A DNA stretch of 64,000 nt. It comes from Janthinobacterium sp. PAMC25594 (GTDB lineage: Bacteria; Pseudomonadota; Gammaproteobacteria; Burkholderiales; Burkholderiaceae_D). Under the pieces are notes generated by a model, which saw only the letters and a list, made by a program, of their open reading frames with translations, did not search any database and was not told the origin of the DNA. Below, piece by piece: positions 47,282 through 56,449 of this stretch. The position numbers were made by a program, and so were the translations under genes. The stretch spans positions 4,898,001 to 4,962,000 of the forward strand of contig NZ_CP080377.1 of NCBI RefSeq assembly GCF_019443505.1, read 5' to 3'. Position 1 is the stretch's first letter. Each line of letters begins with the position of its first letter.

Positions 47282-47923
47282 GTGAACAAATGGAATCGAG
47301 ATCAAATGGCGGCCAAGGTGGCTGCCGACATTCATGAAGGCGCTGTCGTGAACCTGGGCATCGGCTTGCCGACCCTGGTGGCGAATCACTTGCCGGCCGG
47401 CGCGGAGATCATCCTGCACAGCGAGAACGGCGTCATCGGCATGGGCCCCGCACCGGCGCCAGGCGAGGAAGACTACGACCTGATCAACGCGGGCAAGCAG
47501 CCCGTCACCTTGCTGCCCGGCGGCAGCTATTTTCACCACGCCGACAGCTTCGCCATGATGCGCGGCGGCCACCTGGACATCTGCGTGCTGGGCGCGTTTC
47601 AAGTGTCCGCCACGGGCGACCTGGCCAACTGGCACACGGGCGCCCCGGACGCCATTCCCGCCGTGGGCGGGGCCATGGACCTGGCCATCGGCGCGAAAAA
47701 AACCTGGGTCATGATGGAATTGCTGACCAAGACGGGTGAAAGCAAGCTGGTGCAGGCCTGCACGTATCCGCTGACGGGCATCGGGTGCGTCAGCCGCATC
47801 TACAGCGACCTGGCCGTGCTCGACCTGGGACCGGCTGGCGCTACCGTCGTCGAGCTGGCCGATGGCTTGAGTTTTGCGCAGCTGCAAGCGTTGACGCCGG
47901 TTTCACTGCTGGACGGACGTTAG
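47282..47923 (+). CDS. pcaJ: 3-oxoadipate CoA-transferase subunit B
   Basis: A 213-residue beta subunit. The catalytic glutamate lies in LHSENGVIGMGPAP, and VNLGIGLPTLVANHLP is the N-terminal family motif. The start is GTG at 47282, preceded by GAGGAGTATCAA; the frame is open upstream but overlaps pcaI. Works with PcaI in one heteromer. Confidence 0.93.
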   Translation: MNKWNRDQMAAKVAADIHEGAVVNLGIGLPTLVANHLPAGAEIILHSENGVIGMGPAPAPGEEDYDLINAGKQPVTLLPGGSYFHHADSFAMMRGGHLDICVLGAFQVSATGDLANWHTGAPDAIPAVGGAMDLAIGAKKTWVMMELLTKTGESKLVQACTYPLTGIGCVSRIYSDLAVLDLGPAGATVVELADGLSFAQLQALTPVSLLDGR

Positions 47924-47967
47924 CAAGCCAGCAATGTTCACATAAATATTTCTTGGAGGAAAACAAT

Positions 47968-49170
47968 ATGACTGCAGCGTTTATCTGCGACGCCCAGCGT
48001 ACGCCCTTTGGCCGCTACGGCGGCAGCCTGTCCGGCGTGCGCGCCGACGACCTGGGCGCCGTGCCCATCCGTGCCTTGATGGCGCGCAACCCGCACGTCG
48101 ACTGGACTGCTGTTACGGACGTGCTGTACGGCTGCGCCAACCAGGCGGGCGAGGACAACCGCAACGTGGCGCGCATGGCCGCCTTGCTGGCGGGATTGCC
48201 CGACAGCGTGCCGGGCGTCACCCTGAACCGTTTGTGCGGCTCGGGCCTGGACGCCATCGGCAGCGCCGCGCGCTTCATCAAGAGCGGCGAGGCGGGCTTG
48301 CTGATCGCCGGCGGCGTGGAAAGCATGAGCCGCGCACCGTTTGTCATGGGCAAGGCGGACAGCCCCTTTGCGCGCGGCATGAAAATGGAAGACACGACCA
48401 TCGGCTGGCGCTTCATCAATCCCCTCATGAAGGCGCAGTACGGCGTCGATTCGATGCCGGAAACGGCGGAAAACGTGGCCAGCGATTTTGGCATCAGCCG
48501 CGCGGACCAGGATGCGTTCGCCCTGGCCAGCCAGGTCAAGGCGCTGGCGGCGCAGCAGGCAGGCGTGTTCGACAGCGAAATCTGTCCCGTCAGCATCGCG
48601 CAAAAGAAGGGCGAGCCCATCGTCGTCTCCCGCGACGAGCATCCGCGCGCCACCACGCTGGACACCCTGGCCAAATTGAAACCCGTCGTGCGCGCGGATG
48701 GCACGATTACGGCCGGCAACGCTTCCGGCGTCAACGATGGCGCGGCGGCCCTGCTGCTGGCCGACGAGGCGAACGCGGCCCGCTTTGGCCTGACGCCGCG
48801 CGCCCGCGTGGTGGCCATGGCGACGGCCGGCGTGGCGCCGCGCATCATGGGCATGGGCCCCGCGCCCGCCACCCTGAAAGTGCTGGCCATGACGGGGTTG
48901 ACCCTGGCCGACTTCGACGTCATCGAACTGAACGAAGCGTTTGCCGCACAGGGCCTGGCCGTGCTGCGCCAGCTGGGAGTGCGCGACGACGATGCGCGCG
49001 TCAACCCGAACGGCGGCGCCATCGCCCTCGGTCATCCGCTGGGTGCCTCGGGTGCGCGCCTGGCCATGACGGCCGTCAACCAGCTGCACCGCACGGGCGG
49101 GCGCTATGCGCTCTGCACCATGTGCATCGGCGTGGGGCAGGGCATCGCGCTGGTGCTGGAACGCGTCTGA
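47968..49170 (+). CDS. pcaF: Beta-ketoadipyl-CoA thiolase
   Basis: A 400-residue thiolase that cleaves beta-ketoadipyl-CoA into succinyl-CoA and acetyl-CoA, the last step of aromatic degradation through protocatechuate or catechol. The nucleophile cysteine is in TLNRLCGSGLDAIG, the histidine in NPNGGAIALGHPLGASGARL, and the C-terminal cysteine in LCTMCIGVGQG. ATG at 47968 follows GGAGGAAAACAAT, the clearest ribosome site in the operon. Confidence 0.95.
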   Translation: MTAAFICDAQRTPFGRYGGSLSGVRADDLGAVPIRALMARNPHVDWTAVTDVLYGCANQAGEDNRNVARMAALLAGLPDSVPGVTLNRLCGSGLDAIGSAARFIKSGEAGLLIAGGVESMSRAPFVMGKADSPFARGMKMEDTTIGWRFINPLMKAQYGVDSMPETAENVASDFGISRADQDAFALASQVKALAAQQAGVFDSEICPVSIAQKKGEPIVVSRDEHPRATTLDTLAKLKPVVRADGTITAGNASGVNDGAAALLLADEANAARFGLTPRARVVAMATAGVAPRIMGMGPAPATLKVLAMTGLTLADFDVIELNEAFAAQGLAVLRQLGVRDDDARVNPNGGAIALGHPLGASGARLAMTAVNQLHRTGGRYALCTMCIGVGQGIALVLERV

Positions 49171-49199
49171 CCCTGCTGAAATAAAGTTACCGTAAAATG

Positions 49200-49224
49200 G
49201 GGGACACTGCGGTGTCCCCTTTTT
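49200..49224 (+). terminator. Rho-independent terminator after pcaF
   Basis: GGGGACAC-TGCG-GTGTCCCC followed by five T, 30 bases after the pcaF stop. It separates the pca genes from the FAH-family gene. Confidence 0.93.
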
Positions 49225-49261
49225 CATCACCGCCTTTTTATCGTGCCGATCAGGAGTCTTC

Positions 49262-49957
49262 ATGTCGTATGTCATTCCCGCAGCCATCCAGCCCAGCGTT
49301 CCCGTCACCGGCAGCGTTGATACTTTCCCGGTCCACCGTATCTATTGCGTGGGCCGCAACTATGTCGACCACGCCAAGGAAATGGGCCACTCGGGCCGCG
49401 AGGCGCCGTTTTTCTTCATGAAGCCAAACGACGCCGTGCTGCCCGTGCCAGCCGGCACGACGGGCGAGTTGCCGTATCCGGCGCAAACGCAGGATTTCCA
49501 GCACGAGATGGAACTGGTGGTGGCCATCGGCAAGGGTGGCAGCGATATCGGCGTGGCCGATGCGCTGAGCCACGTGTGGGGTTATGCGATCGGCCTGGAC
49601 ATGACGCGCCGCGATGTGCAGGGCGCGGCGAAAAAGCAGGGCCGCCCGTGGGAAACGGGCAAGGCATTCGAGCACTCGGCGCCCATCGGCCCCATCACGC
49701 CGGCCGCGCTGGCGGGCGACGTCAGCCATGCCGCCATCACCCTGCACGTGAACGGTGCGTTGCGTCAAGGCAGCAGCGTCGACATGCTGATCTGGAACGT
49801 GGCCGAAACCATCGCCGACCTGTCGACCTATTTCACCTTGCAGCCAGGCGACCTGATCTACACGGGCACGCCGGCCGGCGTGGCGGCCGTGCAGCGCGGC
49901 GACGAGCTGCTGGGAGCCATCGATGGCCTGGGCACCTTGCGCGTGAAAGTGGTCTGA
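49262..49957 (+). CDS. Fumarylacetoacetate hydrolase family protein (fumarylpyruvate hydrolase-like)
   Basis: A 231-residue FAH-fold hydrolase with IYCVGRNYVDHAKEMG, FFFMKPNDAVLPV, EMELVVAIGKGG, GLDMTRRDVQ and GDLIYTGTPAGV, all metal- or substrate-site motifs of the short FAH enzymes (NagK/YcgM type). It likely hydrolyses fumarylpyruvate or acylpyruvate, but the exact substrate is uncertain. It has its own start after the pcaF terminator and precedes a thioredoxin-like gene by 18 bases. Confidence 0.9.
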   Translation: MSYVIPAAIQPSVPVTGSVDTFPVHRIYCVGRNYVDHAKEMGHSGREAPFFFMKPNDAVLPVPAGTTGELPYPAQTQDFQHEMELVVAIGKGGSDIGVADALSHVWGYAIGLDMTRRDVQGAAKKQGRPWETGKAFEHSAPIGPITPAALAGDVSHAAITLHVNGALRQGSSVDMLIWNVAETIADLSTYFTLQPGDLIYTGTPAGVAAVQRGDELLGAIDGLGTLRVKVV

Positions 49958-49975
49958 GCTGACAAGGAGACTGGC

Positions 49976-50299
49976 ATGATGAGCGATACTTATGCTGTAG
50001 CGCAACCCACGCGCGCCGAGATCGACGCCCTGGCGGGGCCGGCCCTGCTGGAATTCGGCACGGGCTGGTGCGGCCATTGCCGCGCCACCGAGGCGCCGCT
50101 GGCCGCCGCGTTGGCGCAGCACCCCGGGGTGTCGCACCTGCGCGTGGAAGACGGCCCCGGCCGTGCCCTGGGACGCTCGTTCCGCGTGAAGCTGTGGCCG
50201 ACCCTGATCTTTTTGAAAGATGGCCAGGAAGTGGCGCGCCTCGTGCGCCCGCTCGATAGTCGCGAGATCGAGCAGACTTTTGTATTGATTGATGCGTAG
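49976..50299 (+). CDS. Thioredoxin-family protein
   Basis: A 107-residue cytoplasmic thioredoxin fold with active site GTGWCGHCRATE, i.e. CGHC instead of the canonical CGPC, and the cis-proline loop KLWPTLIFLKDGQEVARL. CGHC resembles DsbA-family/PDI active sites and points to a more oxidising redox potential. The ATG at 49979 could also serve as start. It is followed by element F. Confidence 0.88.
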   Translation: MMSDTYAVAQPTRAEIDALAGPALLEFGTGWCGHCRATEAPLAAALAQHPGVSHLRVEDGPGRALGRSFRVKLWPTLIFLKDGQEVARLVRPLDSREIEQTFVLIDA

Positions 50300-50855
50300 A
50301 TCGGCGTAGGTCGGCTTAGCGCAGCGTAAGCCGACACCACCGCAAGGCATGCACCATCACAACTTCTTGCCGCACCGCACCACTGCGCGTATGATAAGCC
50401 GCTTACAGCAAGATCAACCGCATCCTTCGTGATGCAGCGCGATCATCGCCGGCCCGCTCCACCCGGAGGGGCCGCAGGCAAGGATTCACCACAAATGACC
50501 GATGCCGCGATGCCGACGCGCGGGTCTGGTACGGAATGCCTGGCGATACGCCGGGCCTGATACACGTCGCCCATCCCCTGACGCCTTTCCTGCCGTGCCC
50601 CGGGTAACCGGATGGCGCACGACCGTTGTTTCTCTAAATCAGCACCGATCACGGCGTGTTAGCGCGCGTTGCCGGCAGTTCGCTACGGCAACAAAAACCG
50701 TTGTTTTTTGTTTGTAAATTTAATAGCAAATGCGCGGCAAATGCCCTCGCGCACGGCTATGATATGCGAACGACACGGAGACAACGTGCTGTGCTGCTGC
50801 CTGAAAAAACATCCAGAGAATGGCCTTTAGACACCCTCCCCAAGGAGCGCAGTAA
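50300..50855. other. Intergenic region upstream of the MHS transporter
   Basis: A stretch of 556 bases. It holds repeat F at 50310-50335 and a hairpin GTTGCCG...CGGCAAC at 50668-50692 followed by AAAAA. The part from about 50690 to 50760 is AT-rich and probably carries the transporter's promoter. The remaining 330 bases show no recognisable gene or RNA. Confidence 0.5.
50310..50335. repeat. Palindromic repeat, element F (GGCT/AGCC variant)
   Basis: GTCGGCTTAGCGC and GCGTAAGCCGAC arms, preceded by GTAG. The only member of the family that is not part of a doublet here. It sits 11 bases after the thioredoxin-like stop. Confidence 0.86.
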
Positions 50856-52142
50856 ATGAGCATCCCCCCCAAGAAAAATTCCCCCGGCACGGTGCTGTTC
50901 GCCAGCCTGATCGGCACCACCATCGAGTTCTTTGACTTTTATATTTACGCCACCGCCGCCGTGCTGGTGTTCCCGAAACTGTTCTTCCCCGCCGGCGACC
51001 CGTCGGCCGCCGTGCTGCAGTCGCTGGCCACGTTCGCCATCGCCTTCTTCGCCCGCCCCATCGGTTCGGCCGTGTTCGGCCACTTCGGCGACCGCATCGG
51101 CCGCAAGGCCACCCTCGTGGCGGCCTTGCTGACCATGGGTATCTCCACCGTCATCATCGGCTTGCTGCCGACCTATGCCGCCATCGGCACCCTGGCGCCG
51201 CTGCTGCTGGCGTTGTGCCGTTTCGGCCAAGGCCTGGGCCTGGGCGGCGAATGGGGCGGCGCGGTGCTGCTGGCAACCGAGAACGCGCCACCGGGCAAAC
51301 GCGCCTGGTACGGCATGTTCCCGCAGCTGGGGGCGCCGATCGGCTTCTTCCTGTCGGGCGGCATCTTCCTGCTGCTCAGCGAAACCCTGACCGATGAGCA
51401 ATTCTTCAGCTACGGCTGGCGCATCCCCTTCCTGGCCAGCGCGCTGCTGGTCATCGTCGGCCTGTATGTGCGCCTGAAGATCACGGAAACGCCGGACTTC
51501 CAGAAAGTCATCGACAAGAACGAAGTCGTCAAACTGCCCGTCGCCACCGTGTTCCGCCAGCATGGCCGCATGCTGTTCCTGGGCACCATCATCGCCCTGG
51601 CCACCTTCGTGCTGTTCTACCTGATGACGGTGTTTGCCTTGAGCTGGGGTACGACCAAGCTGGGCTTCACGCGCAAGGAATTCCTCGTCGTGCAACTGTT
51701 TGCCGTGCTGTTCTTCGCCCTGACGATTCCGTTTTCGGCCGTGCTGGCCGACCGCCGCGGCCGCCGCGCCACCATGATCTGGGTCTCCGTCGCCATCGCC
51801 GTCTTCGGCCTGGTGCTCGCGCCCATGTTCGGCTCGGGCGTGACGTGGGAAGTGACCGTCTTCATGGCTGTCGGCCTGGGCCTGATGGGAATGACTTACG
51901 GACCGCTGGGCACCATGCTGTCCGAGCTGTTCCCGCCCGAAGTGCGTTACACGGGCGCCTCGCTGACGTTCAACCTGGCGGGTATTCTGGGCGCCTCGCT
52001 GGCGCCGTACATCGCCACCTGGCTGGCCACCAACCATGGCTTGCAATACGTGGGCTATTACCTGTCGCTGGCGGCCGTGCTGACCCTGGGCGCGCTGCTG
52101 ATGGTGGGCAAGCCACGCGCAGGCAAGGAAGCCTGGGAATAA
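50856..52142 (+). CDS. MFS transporter, metabolite:H+ symporter (MHS) family
   Basis: A 428-residue inner-membrane symporter with 12 predicted helices. It starts with FASLIGTTIEFFDFYIYATA, typical of MHS members (ProP, ShiA, KgtP), then GHFGDRIGRKATLV, the MFS loop motif, RFGQGLGLGGEWGG, and GWRIPFLASALLV. Substrates of the family are organic acids, proline/betaine and shikimate. Nearby pca genes suggest an aromatic or dicarboxylate substrate, but nothing in the sequence fixes it. GGAG lies before the ATG. It is closed by a strong terminator. Confidence 0.9.
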   Translation: MSIPPKKNSPGTVLFASLIGTTIEFFDFYIYATAAVLVFPKLFFPAGDPSAAVLQSLATFAIAFFARPIGSAVFGHFGDRIGRKATLVAALLTMGISTVIIGLLPTYAAIGTLAPLLLALCRFGQGLGLGGEWGGAVLLATENAPPGKRAWYGMFPQLGAPIGFFLSGGIFLLLSETLTDEQFFSYGWRIPFLASALLVIVGLYVRLKITETPDFQKVIDKNEVVKLPVATVFRQHGRMLFLGTIIALATFVLFYLMTVFALSWGTTKLGFTRKEFLVVQLFAVLFFALTIPFSAVLADRRGRRATMIWVSVAIAVFGLVLAPMFGSGVTWEVTVFMAVGLGLMGMTYGPLGTMLSELFPPEVRYTGASLTFNLAGILGASLAPYIATWLATNHGLQYVGYYLSLAAVLTLGALLMVGKPRAGKEAWE

Positions 52143-52179
52143 ACGAGTCAACGCGCACGCACCATCTGAGTGCCCCACA

Positions 52180-52212
52180 AGCCGCCAGCTGCCCAGCTGG
52201 CGGCTTTTTTTA
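52180..52212. terminator. Terminator between the MHS transporter and phosphatase genes
   Basis: AGCCGCCAGCT-GCCC-AGCTGGCGGCT perfect 11-bp stem followed by seven T. It ends the plus-strand transporter transcript; because the phosphatase gene ends at 52210 on the other strand, the hairpin overlaps its stop region. Confidence 0.95.
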
Positions 52213-53781
52213 TTGCGCCGCCGCGTGGCCGTAGCAGGCCTTGAGCCCCGTGTAGTCGTAGAAGACGCTGCCCGGCGCGATGCGGGCGCTGTCGCACGCT
52301 GGCTGGAACGGTGTTTCCTTTTCGTTGTACAGCAGGCGCACGATGAGCTGAGCATCGCCGTTGCGGTACACGTCCCACTGCATGTTGGCCGCCAGCGGCG
52401 AGACGCTCTCGCCACGCCATGGATTAGTGTCATAACTATAGCTGGCCGAAGCCGGCAGCGGCTGCTGCAAGCCCATGGCCGAAGCGAGCGGGATGATCAT
52501 CTCGGCGTGCGTGAAGCGCAGCTTGGCCGCGTGGCGCAGGTCACCAGCCGCCAGCGCATCGACTTCATTGAAAAAATCCTCGCGCAAGGCCAGCGCGAAG
52601 CGCCAGGTCACGCCGCTGCTTTCCGTGGTGGCCGGTCCCTTCTGATAAAAATCCTCGTGGTCGGCGACAGACGCGTAATAGCGCGCATCCTCGGCCGGCA
52701 TGTAGCGGCTGAAATCGGCCGGCACCTCATGCCGCATGCCGGCGGCGATCGCGTAGAGCTCATACAATTTCGTCGCGGCGGCATTCGGGCTGCGGATGAC
52801 GGTCTTGCCGCTGCCCGTGATGGTGCGCGTGAGTTTGCCGTCCGCGCTGGTGAAAGTGTAGCTTCCCGTGTCCGCGTAGCTGGTGGCGCCGCCGTTAAAC
52901 TGCGCCAGGAAGGCCGGTGTGAACAGCCGTTCGAGTACATGGCGCGCATGCGCGGCCGCTGCCGGTTCCCTGGCCGGAGCGTCCATCAGCGCATGCAGCT
53001 GTTTGGTCCGTTCGTAGCGCTGGTAAGCCTGGCTGGCGGCATAGGTGGTGAAATACGGGTTGGCGCGATCGGCGACCAGATCCATCCGCGGCGCCAGCTT
53101 GTGCGCGTACAGCAGGAAACGGTTGACGCCATCCGCTTGTAATATCGGCTGTACTGCGGGCGTGCGACCCTGCGGGTACGGCGCCGGCGCGGGCGGCAGG
53201 GTCAGCAAGGGTGCCAGCGCGGGTGCGTGTTCGAGCAGCGATTGCGTGAAGAAGCGCGCACTGTCGCGTGCGCGGTCCACGCCGGAATGGATGGTGACGA
53301 GCTGGCGCGGCGCCGTGGCCGCATCCTGTCCCACTTGCGCGAACAGGGTGGGCAGGCGCGCCAGCAGGCGCGCGGCCAGTTGCCGGTGCTCGTCGATGCC
53401 CGTCTGCGTCAGGTTGCCATAGCCGGGTGATTCGATGCCGGCCACGCCATGGCCGAGCAGGGCGTTGGCCCGCATCAGGGCCAGGATATCGGCACCCAGT
53501 TCGCGTCCCAGCGGCGTCAGGGCATCCTGCGCGGCCGCCTGCCGCCACATCGCGTACAGGGCCGCGTCGCCCTTCATGCCGGTCAGCCCGCGCGAACCGT
53601 GGCGCGCCACCAGTTGCGTGAAGATGGGCTGGAAGCCGGCCGGCGGCGCGGCATACGTGGCCGGGTCCTGCTGCGGCGCGTACGGCGTCTTGGTTTGATA
53701 GTCGCCGTCGAAGGCGAGGGCAGGACTGGCGCAGCAGGCCAGGGCCAGCAGCATGCGGGACAGGGGAAACGGTGGCGACAT
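52210..53781 (-). CDS. Histidine acid phosphatase, MINPP/phytase-like
   Basis: A 523-residue exported protein with a signal peptide (MLLALACCASPALA). The clan catalytic motif is VARHGSRG (Arg60-His61-Gly62). The proton-donor tripeptide is HAE (about residues 425-427) where classical histidine acid phosphatases have HD. HAE is the mark of multiple inositol polyphosphate phosphatases. It probably removes phosphates from phytate or related molecules in the periplasm. It lies downstream of the siderophore receptor on the same strand, separated from it by a terminator. Confidence 0.83.
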   Translation of the reverse strand: MSPPFPLSRMLLALACCASPALAFDGDYQTKTPYAPQQDPATYAAPPAGFQPIFTQLVARHGSRGLTGMKGDAALYAMWRQAAAQDALTPLGRELGADILALMRANALLGHGVAGIESPGYGNLTQTGIDEHRQLAARLLARLPTLFAQVGQDAATAPRQLVTIHSGVDRARDSARFFTQSLLEHAPALAPLLTLPPAPAPYPQGRTPAVQPILQADGVNRFLLYAHKLAPRMDLVADRANPYFTTYAASQAYQRYERTKQLHALMDAPAREPAAAAHARHVLERLFTPAFLAQFNGGATSYADTGSYTFTSADGKLTRTITGSGKTVIRSPNAAATKLYELYAIAAGMRHEVPADFSRYMPAEDARYYASVADHEDFYQKGPATTESSGVTWRFALALREDFFNEVDALAAGDLRHAAKLRFTHAEMIIPLASAMGLQQPLPASASYSYDTNPWRGESVSPLAANMQWDVYRNGDAQLIVRLLYNEKETPFQPACDSARIAPGSVFYDYTGLKACYGHAAAQ

Positions 53782-53830
53782 GGTTTTTTCTCGGTGGATA
53801 ATTTCTCGAATACAAGCCTAGCACTGAACG

Positions 53831-53867
53831 AAAAAAAAGGCGGGCACGGCTGAATGCCGGCCCGCCT
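53831..53867 (-). terminator. Terminator after the siderophore receptor
   Basis: On the minus strand AGGCGGGC ... GCCCGCCT with inner CGGC/GCCG pairing, followed by a run of eight T. It stands 25 bases after the receptor stop and before the phosphatase start, so the phosphatase should have its own promoter. Confidence 0.93.
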
Positions 53868-53891
53868 GTGCTGTCAGCGCAGCGCGTCAGC

Positions 53892-56366
53892 CTACCACTT
53901 CGGCGTGTACTTCAAGGTGAACTGCACGTTGCGTGGGTCGCCATAGTAATTGTTCGAACCGGTGGTGTTGTAGGCCGGGATGATATAGCGCTTGTCGAGC
54001 ACATTGTTGACGTTGACCGACAGGGCCACCTGCGGCGTGGCTTGCCAGGCCAGGCGCGCGTTCCAGAGCGAGAAGCCGGCAACCTTGAATTTGTACGCGG
54101 TATCGAGCGTATGGCTTTGCGTGTTGACGCCGGCGCCCACGCTGAACTTGTCCCAGGCGCCGGGCAACGTGTAGCTGGACCACACGCGCAGCATGTGTTT
54201 CGGCGTCCAGGTGGAAAAGACCTTGCCCTGATTGTCCGGGTCGTTCAGATACGTCGTCGTCGTGTAGGCGTAGCCGGCCGACAGCTGCAGGCCGCGCGCC
54301 ACTTCGCCGGACACTTCCGCTTCCAGGCCCTGGCTGCGCACCTTGCCCGAGGCGCGCGAGCAGTACCCGTCGGGGCACACCATGCCCGCCTCATAGTCGG
54401 TGACGGCACGGTTCTTGTGGTCGTAGCGGAACACGGCCAGCGAGGTGTTCACCTTGCCATCCATCAGCTCACCCTTGATGCCCGCCTCGTAGTTTGTGCC
54501 CGTGACGGGTTTGAGTACCTTGTCTTGCGCATCGCGGATGCTTTGCGGCGTAAAGATGTCGGCATAGCTGGCGTAGGCCGACCATTGCGGATCGAGCGCG
54601 TAGATCAGTGCCGCCGATGGCGTGAACCTGGCGCTGGCGTTGAGCTGCTCTTCGGGACCTGTGGGCGTCGCGTATACGAAGTCATACCAGCTGAAACGTC
54701 CGCCCAGCACGGCTTTCAGCTTGCCGGTCAACTGGCCGTTCCAGCTGCCATACAGACCCTTCTGGCGTATTTCGTAGGTGCTGACGGGCCGCACGCCGCG
54801 CGCGGCGATGCTGTCGATATCTTGCCATGGGCGGTTATGCCTGATGTTGAAGACGTCCGCACCGGATTCCCAGGCGCGGGCATAGACGTCGTCCGACGCC
54901 AGCGTGACATAGCTGGCGCCCACGAGGACTTCCTGCGCCATGCCCAGGCCGTCGAATTTGCCGCGCACGTAGGCATCGATGCCGCGCTTGCGGTTGTCGA
55001 AATCCATGCCAAAGTCGCCATAGCGCGCGCCGCTGCCGTCGGGATTGATGGGCATGGCCACGCGCTGGTGCACGGAGCTGGTGTTTTCTTTCATGCTCAC
55101 GGCCGATGCCTTCAGGCTCCACTGGCTGTTGAGATGGTGTTCCAGGTCGAGATACACGTTGGTTTGCCTGGCTTCGCTGCGGTTCCAGTCGGCGCCCGTG
55201 AAGGTGGAGCGGGGCAGGTTCAGCGCGCTGCCGTCCGCATAGCGGGGCAGGCCGATGAAGGTGGGGCGGCCATGGTCATTGACGTTGCTGACGGCCAGAC
55301 CCAGGGTGGTGGCCGGTCCCAGGTCATAGTCGAGCGCCGCGTACAGGGTGCGGTTCTTGCTCCACACCCGGTCGACGAAGGAGTGGGTATCGTCTTCATC
55401 GACAATCACGCGTCCGCGCAGGCTGGCGTCCGCGTTCAAGGGGCTGCTGACGTCGAGCTGGGCGCCAACATGGTCCCACGAGCCGGCGCGCGCCGTCATG
55501 CTGACACTGCGCGTGGCGGTCGGGCGCTTGCGCACCAGGCTGACGGAACCGCCGGGGCTACCCGTGCCGACCAGCATGCCGGAGGCGCCGCGCAGCACTT
55601 CCAGGCGGTCGTAGATGACCATGTTTTCCTGGCCCCAGTTACCCAGCGCATAGGTGTTGCGGTCGATCGGCACGCCGTCGTACTGCCATTGATCGATCTG
55701 GAAGCCGCGCGCCGTGATCACCACGCCCGGCCCCACGCCATGCACGCCCACCACGCCGGTGACGTTGTTGACGGCGACACGCAAGTCCGTGATGCCCTGG
55801 TCGTCCAGGCGCTGGCGCGTCAGCACGCTGACCGATTGCGGAATGTCCTTCATCGCTTGCTCGCCCTTGCCGATGCTGATCTTGCGCGCCGTGTAGGAAC
55901 CGCTGCCTTCCGTGGCGGCGCCTTGCTCGGCCTGGCCGACGATGGTAATCGAGGGCATGGTGCGCTCGGATGCCGAGGCGGCACTGGCCGCCGCCGTGGG
56001 CGTGGACGCCGGCGCGGCCACCAGCACATAGCCGGTGGACGTCTTGCCGATGGCGTAGCCGCTGCCGCGCAGCAGCGCGGCGAAACCGTCATCGATGGCG
56101 TAGCTGCCCTGCAGGCCGGCACTGGTCAAACCCTGCACCTTGGCAGCGTCGATGGCGATGGAGACGCCCGCCTGCTGGGCATAGCGGTTCAGGGCGCCGG
56201 CCAGCGGACCGGCGGGGATGGCGTAGCTGGCGACGCCCGGTGCAGCCTGGGCGGTAGCCTGGACATGCAGGCCGGCGCCGGCCAGCAGCATGGCCGCCAG
56301 GGCCAGCGGGCGCAGCCGCGTGCGCACGGTGTTCGGGGATGAAACGGCAAGGACTTGAACGGACAT
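53892..56366 (-). CDS. TonB-dependent siderophore receptor with N-terminal signalling domain
   Basis: An 824-residue outer-membrane receptor of the FpvA/FhuE/FecA class. Order: signal peptide (to about residue 42), STN domain (GVASYAIPAGPLAGALNRYA onward, about 45-115), TonB-box-like MPSITIVGQ, plug domain (DIPQSVSVLTRQRLDDQG; NVTGVVGVHGVG) and a beta barrel ending in an aromatic residue (LKYTPKW). The STN domain signals through FecR to FecI encoded directly upstream, so ligand binding induces its own synthesis. Likely ligand: a ferric siderophore; which one is not readable. Confidence 0.93.
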   Translation of the reverse strand: MSVQVLAVSSPNTVRTRLRPLALAAMLLAGAGLHVQATAQAAPGVASYAIPAGPLAGALNRYAQQAGVSIAIDAAKVQGLTSAGLQGSYAIDDGFAALLRGSGYAIGKTSTGYVLVAAPASTPTAAASAASASERTMPSITIVGQAEQGAATEGSGSYTARKISIGKGEQAMKDIPQSVSVLTRQRLDDQGITDLRVAVNNVTGVVGVHGVGPGVVITARGFQIDQWQYDGVPIDRNTYALGNWGQENMVIYDRLEVLRGASGMLVGTGSPGGSVSLVRKRPTATRSVSMTARAGSWDHVGAQLDVSSPLNADASLRGRVIVDEDDTHSFVDRVWSKNRTLYAALDYDLGPATTLGLAVSNVNDHGRPTFIGLPRYADGSALNLPRSTFTGADWNRSEARQTNVYLDLEHHLNSQWSLKASAVSMKENTSSVHQRVAMPINPDGSGARYGDFGMDFDNRKRGIDAYVRGKFDGLGMAQEVLVGASYVTLASDDVYARAWESGADVFNIRHNRPWQDIDSIAARGVRPVSTYEIRQKGLYGSWNGQLTGKLKAVLGGRFSWYDFVYATPTGPEEQLNASARFTPSAALIYALDPQWSAYASYADIFTPQSIRDAQDKVLKPVTGTNYEAGIKGELMDGKVNTSLAVFRYDHKNRAVTDYEAGMVCPDGYCSRASGKVRSQGLEAEVSGEVARGLQLSAGYAYTTTTYLNDPDNQGKVFSTWTPKHMLRVWSSYTLPGAWDKFSVGAGVNTQSHTLDTAYKFKVAGFSLWNARLAWQATPQVALSVNVNNVLDKRYIIPAYNTTGSNNYYGDPRNVQFTLKYTPKW

Positions 56367-56449
56367 GGTGACAGCCTTTTTTGAATGATCTCAGCTGCCT
56401 TGACGCACGAGATGCGCAAAGTGGAACCGCGCACGCAAAATAATTCGCA

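Noticed and set aside
50668..50692. GTTGCCG...CGGCAAC hairpin as terminator or riboswitch
   Set aside because: No gene ends nearby on either strand and there is no T-run on the plus strand; it is noted only as an element in the intergenic region.
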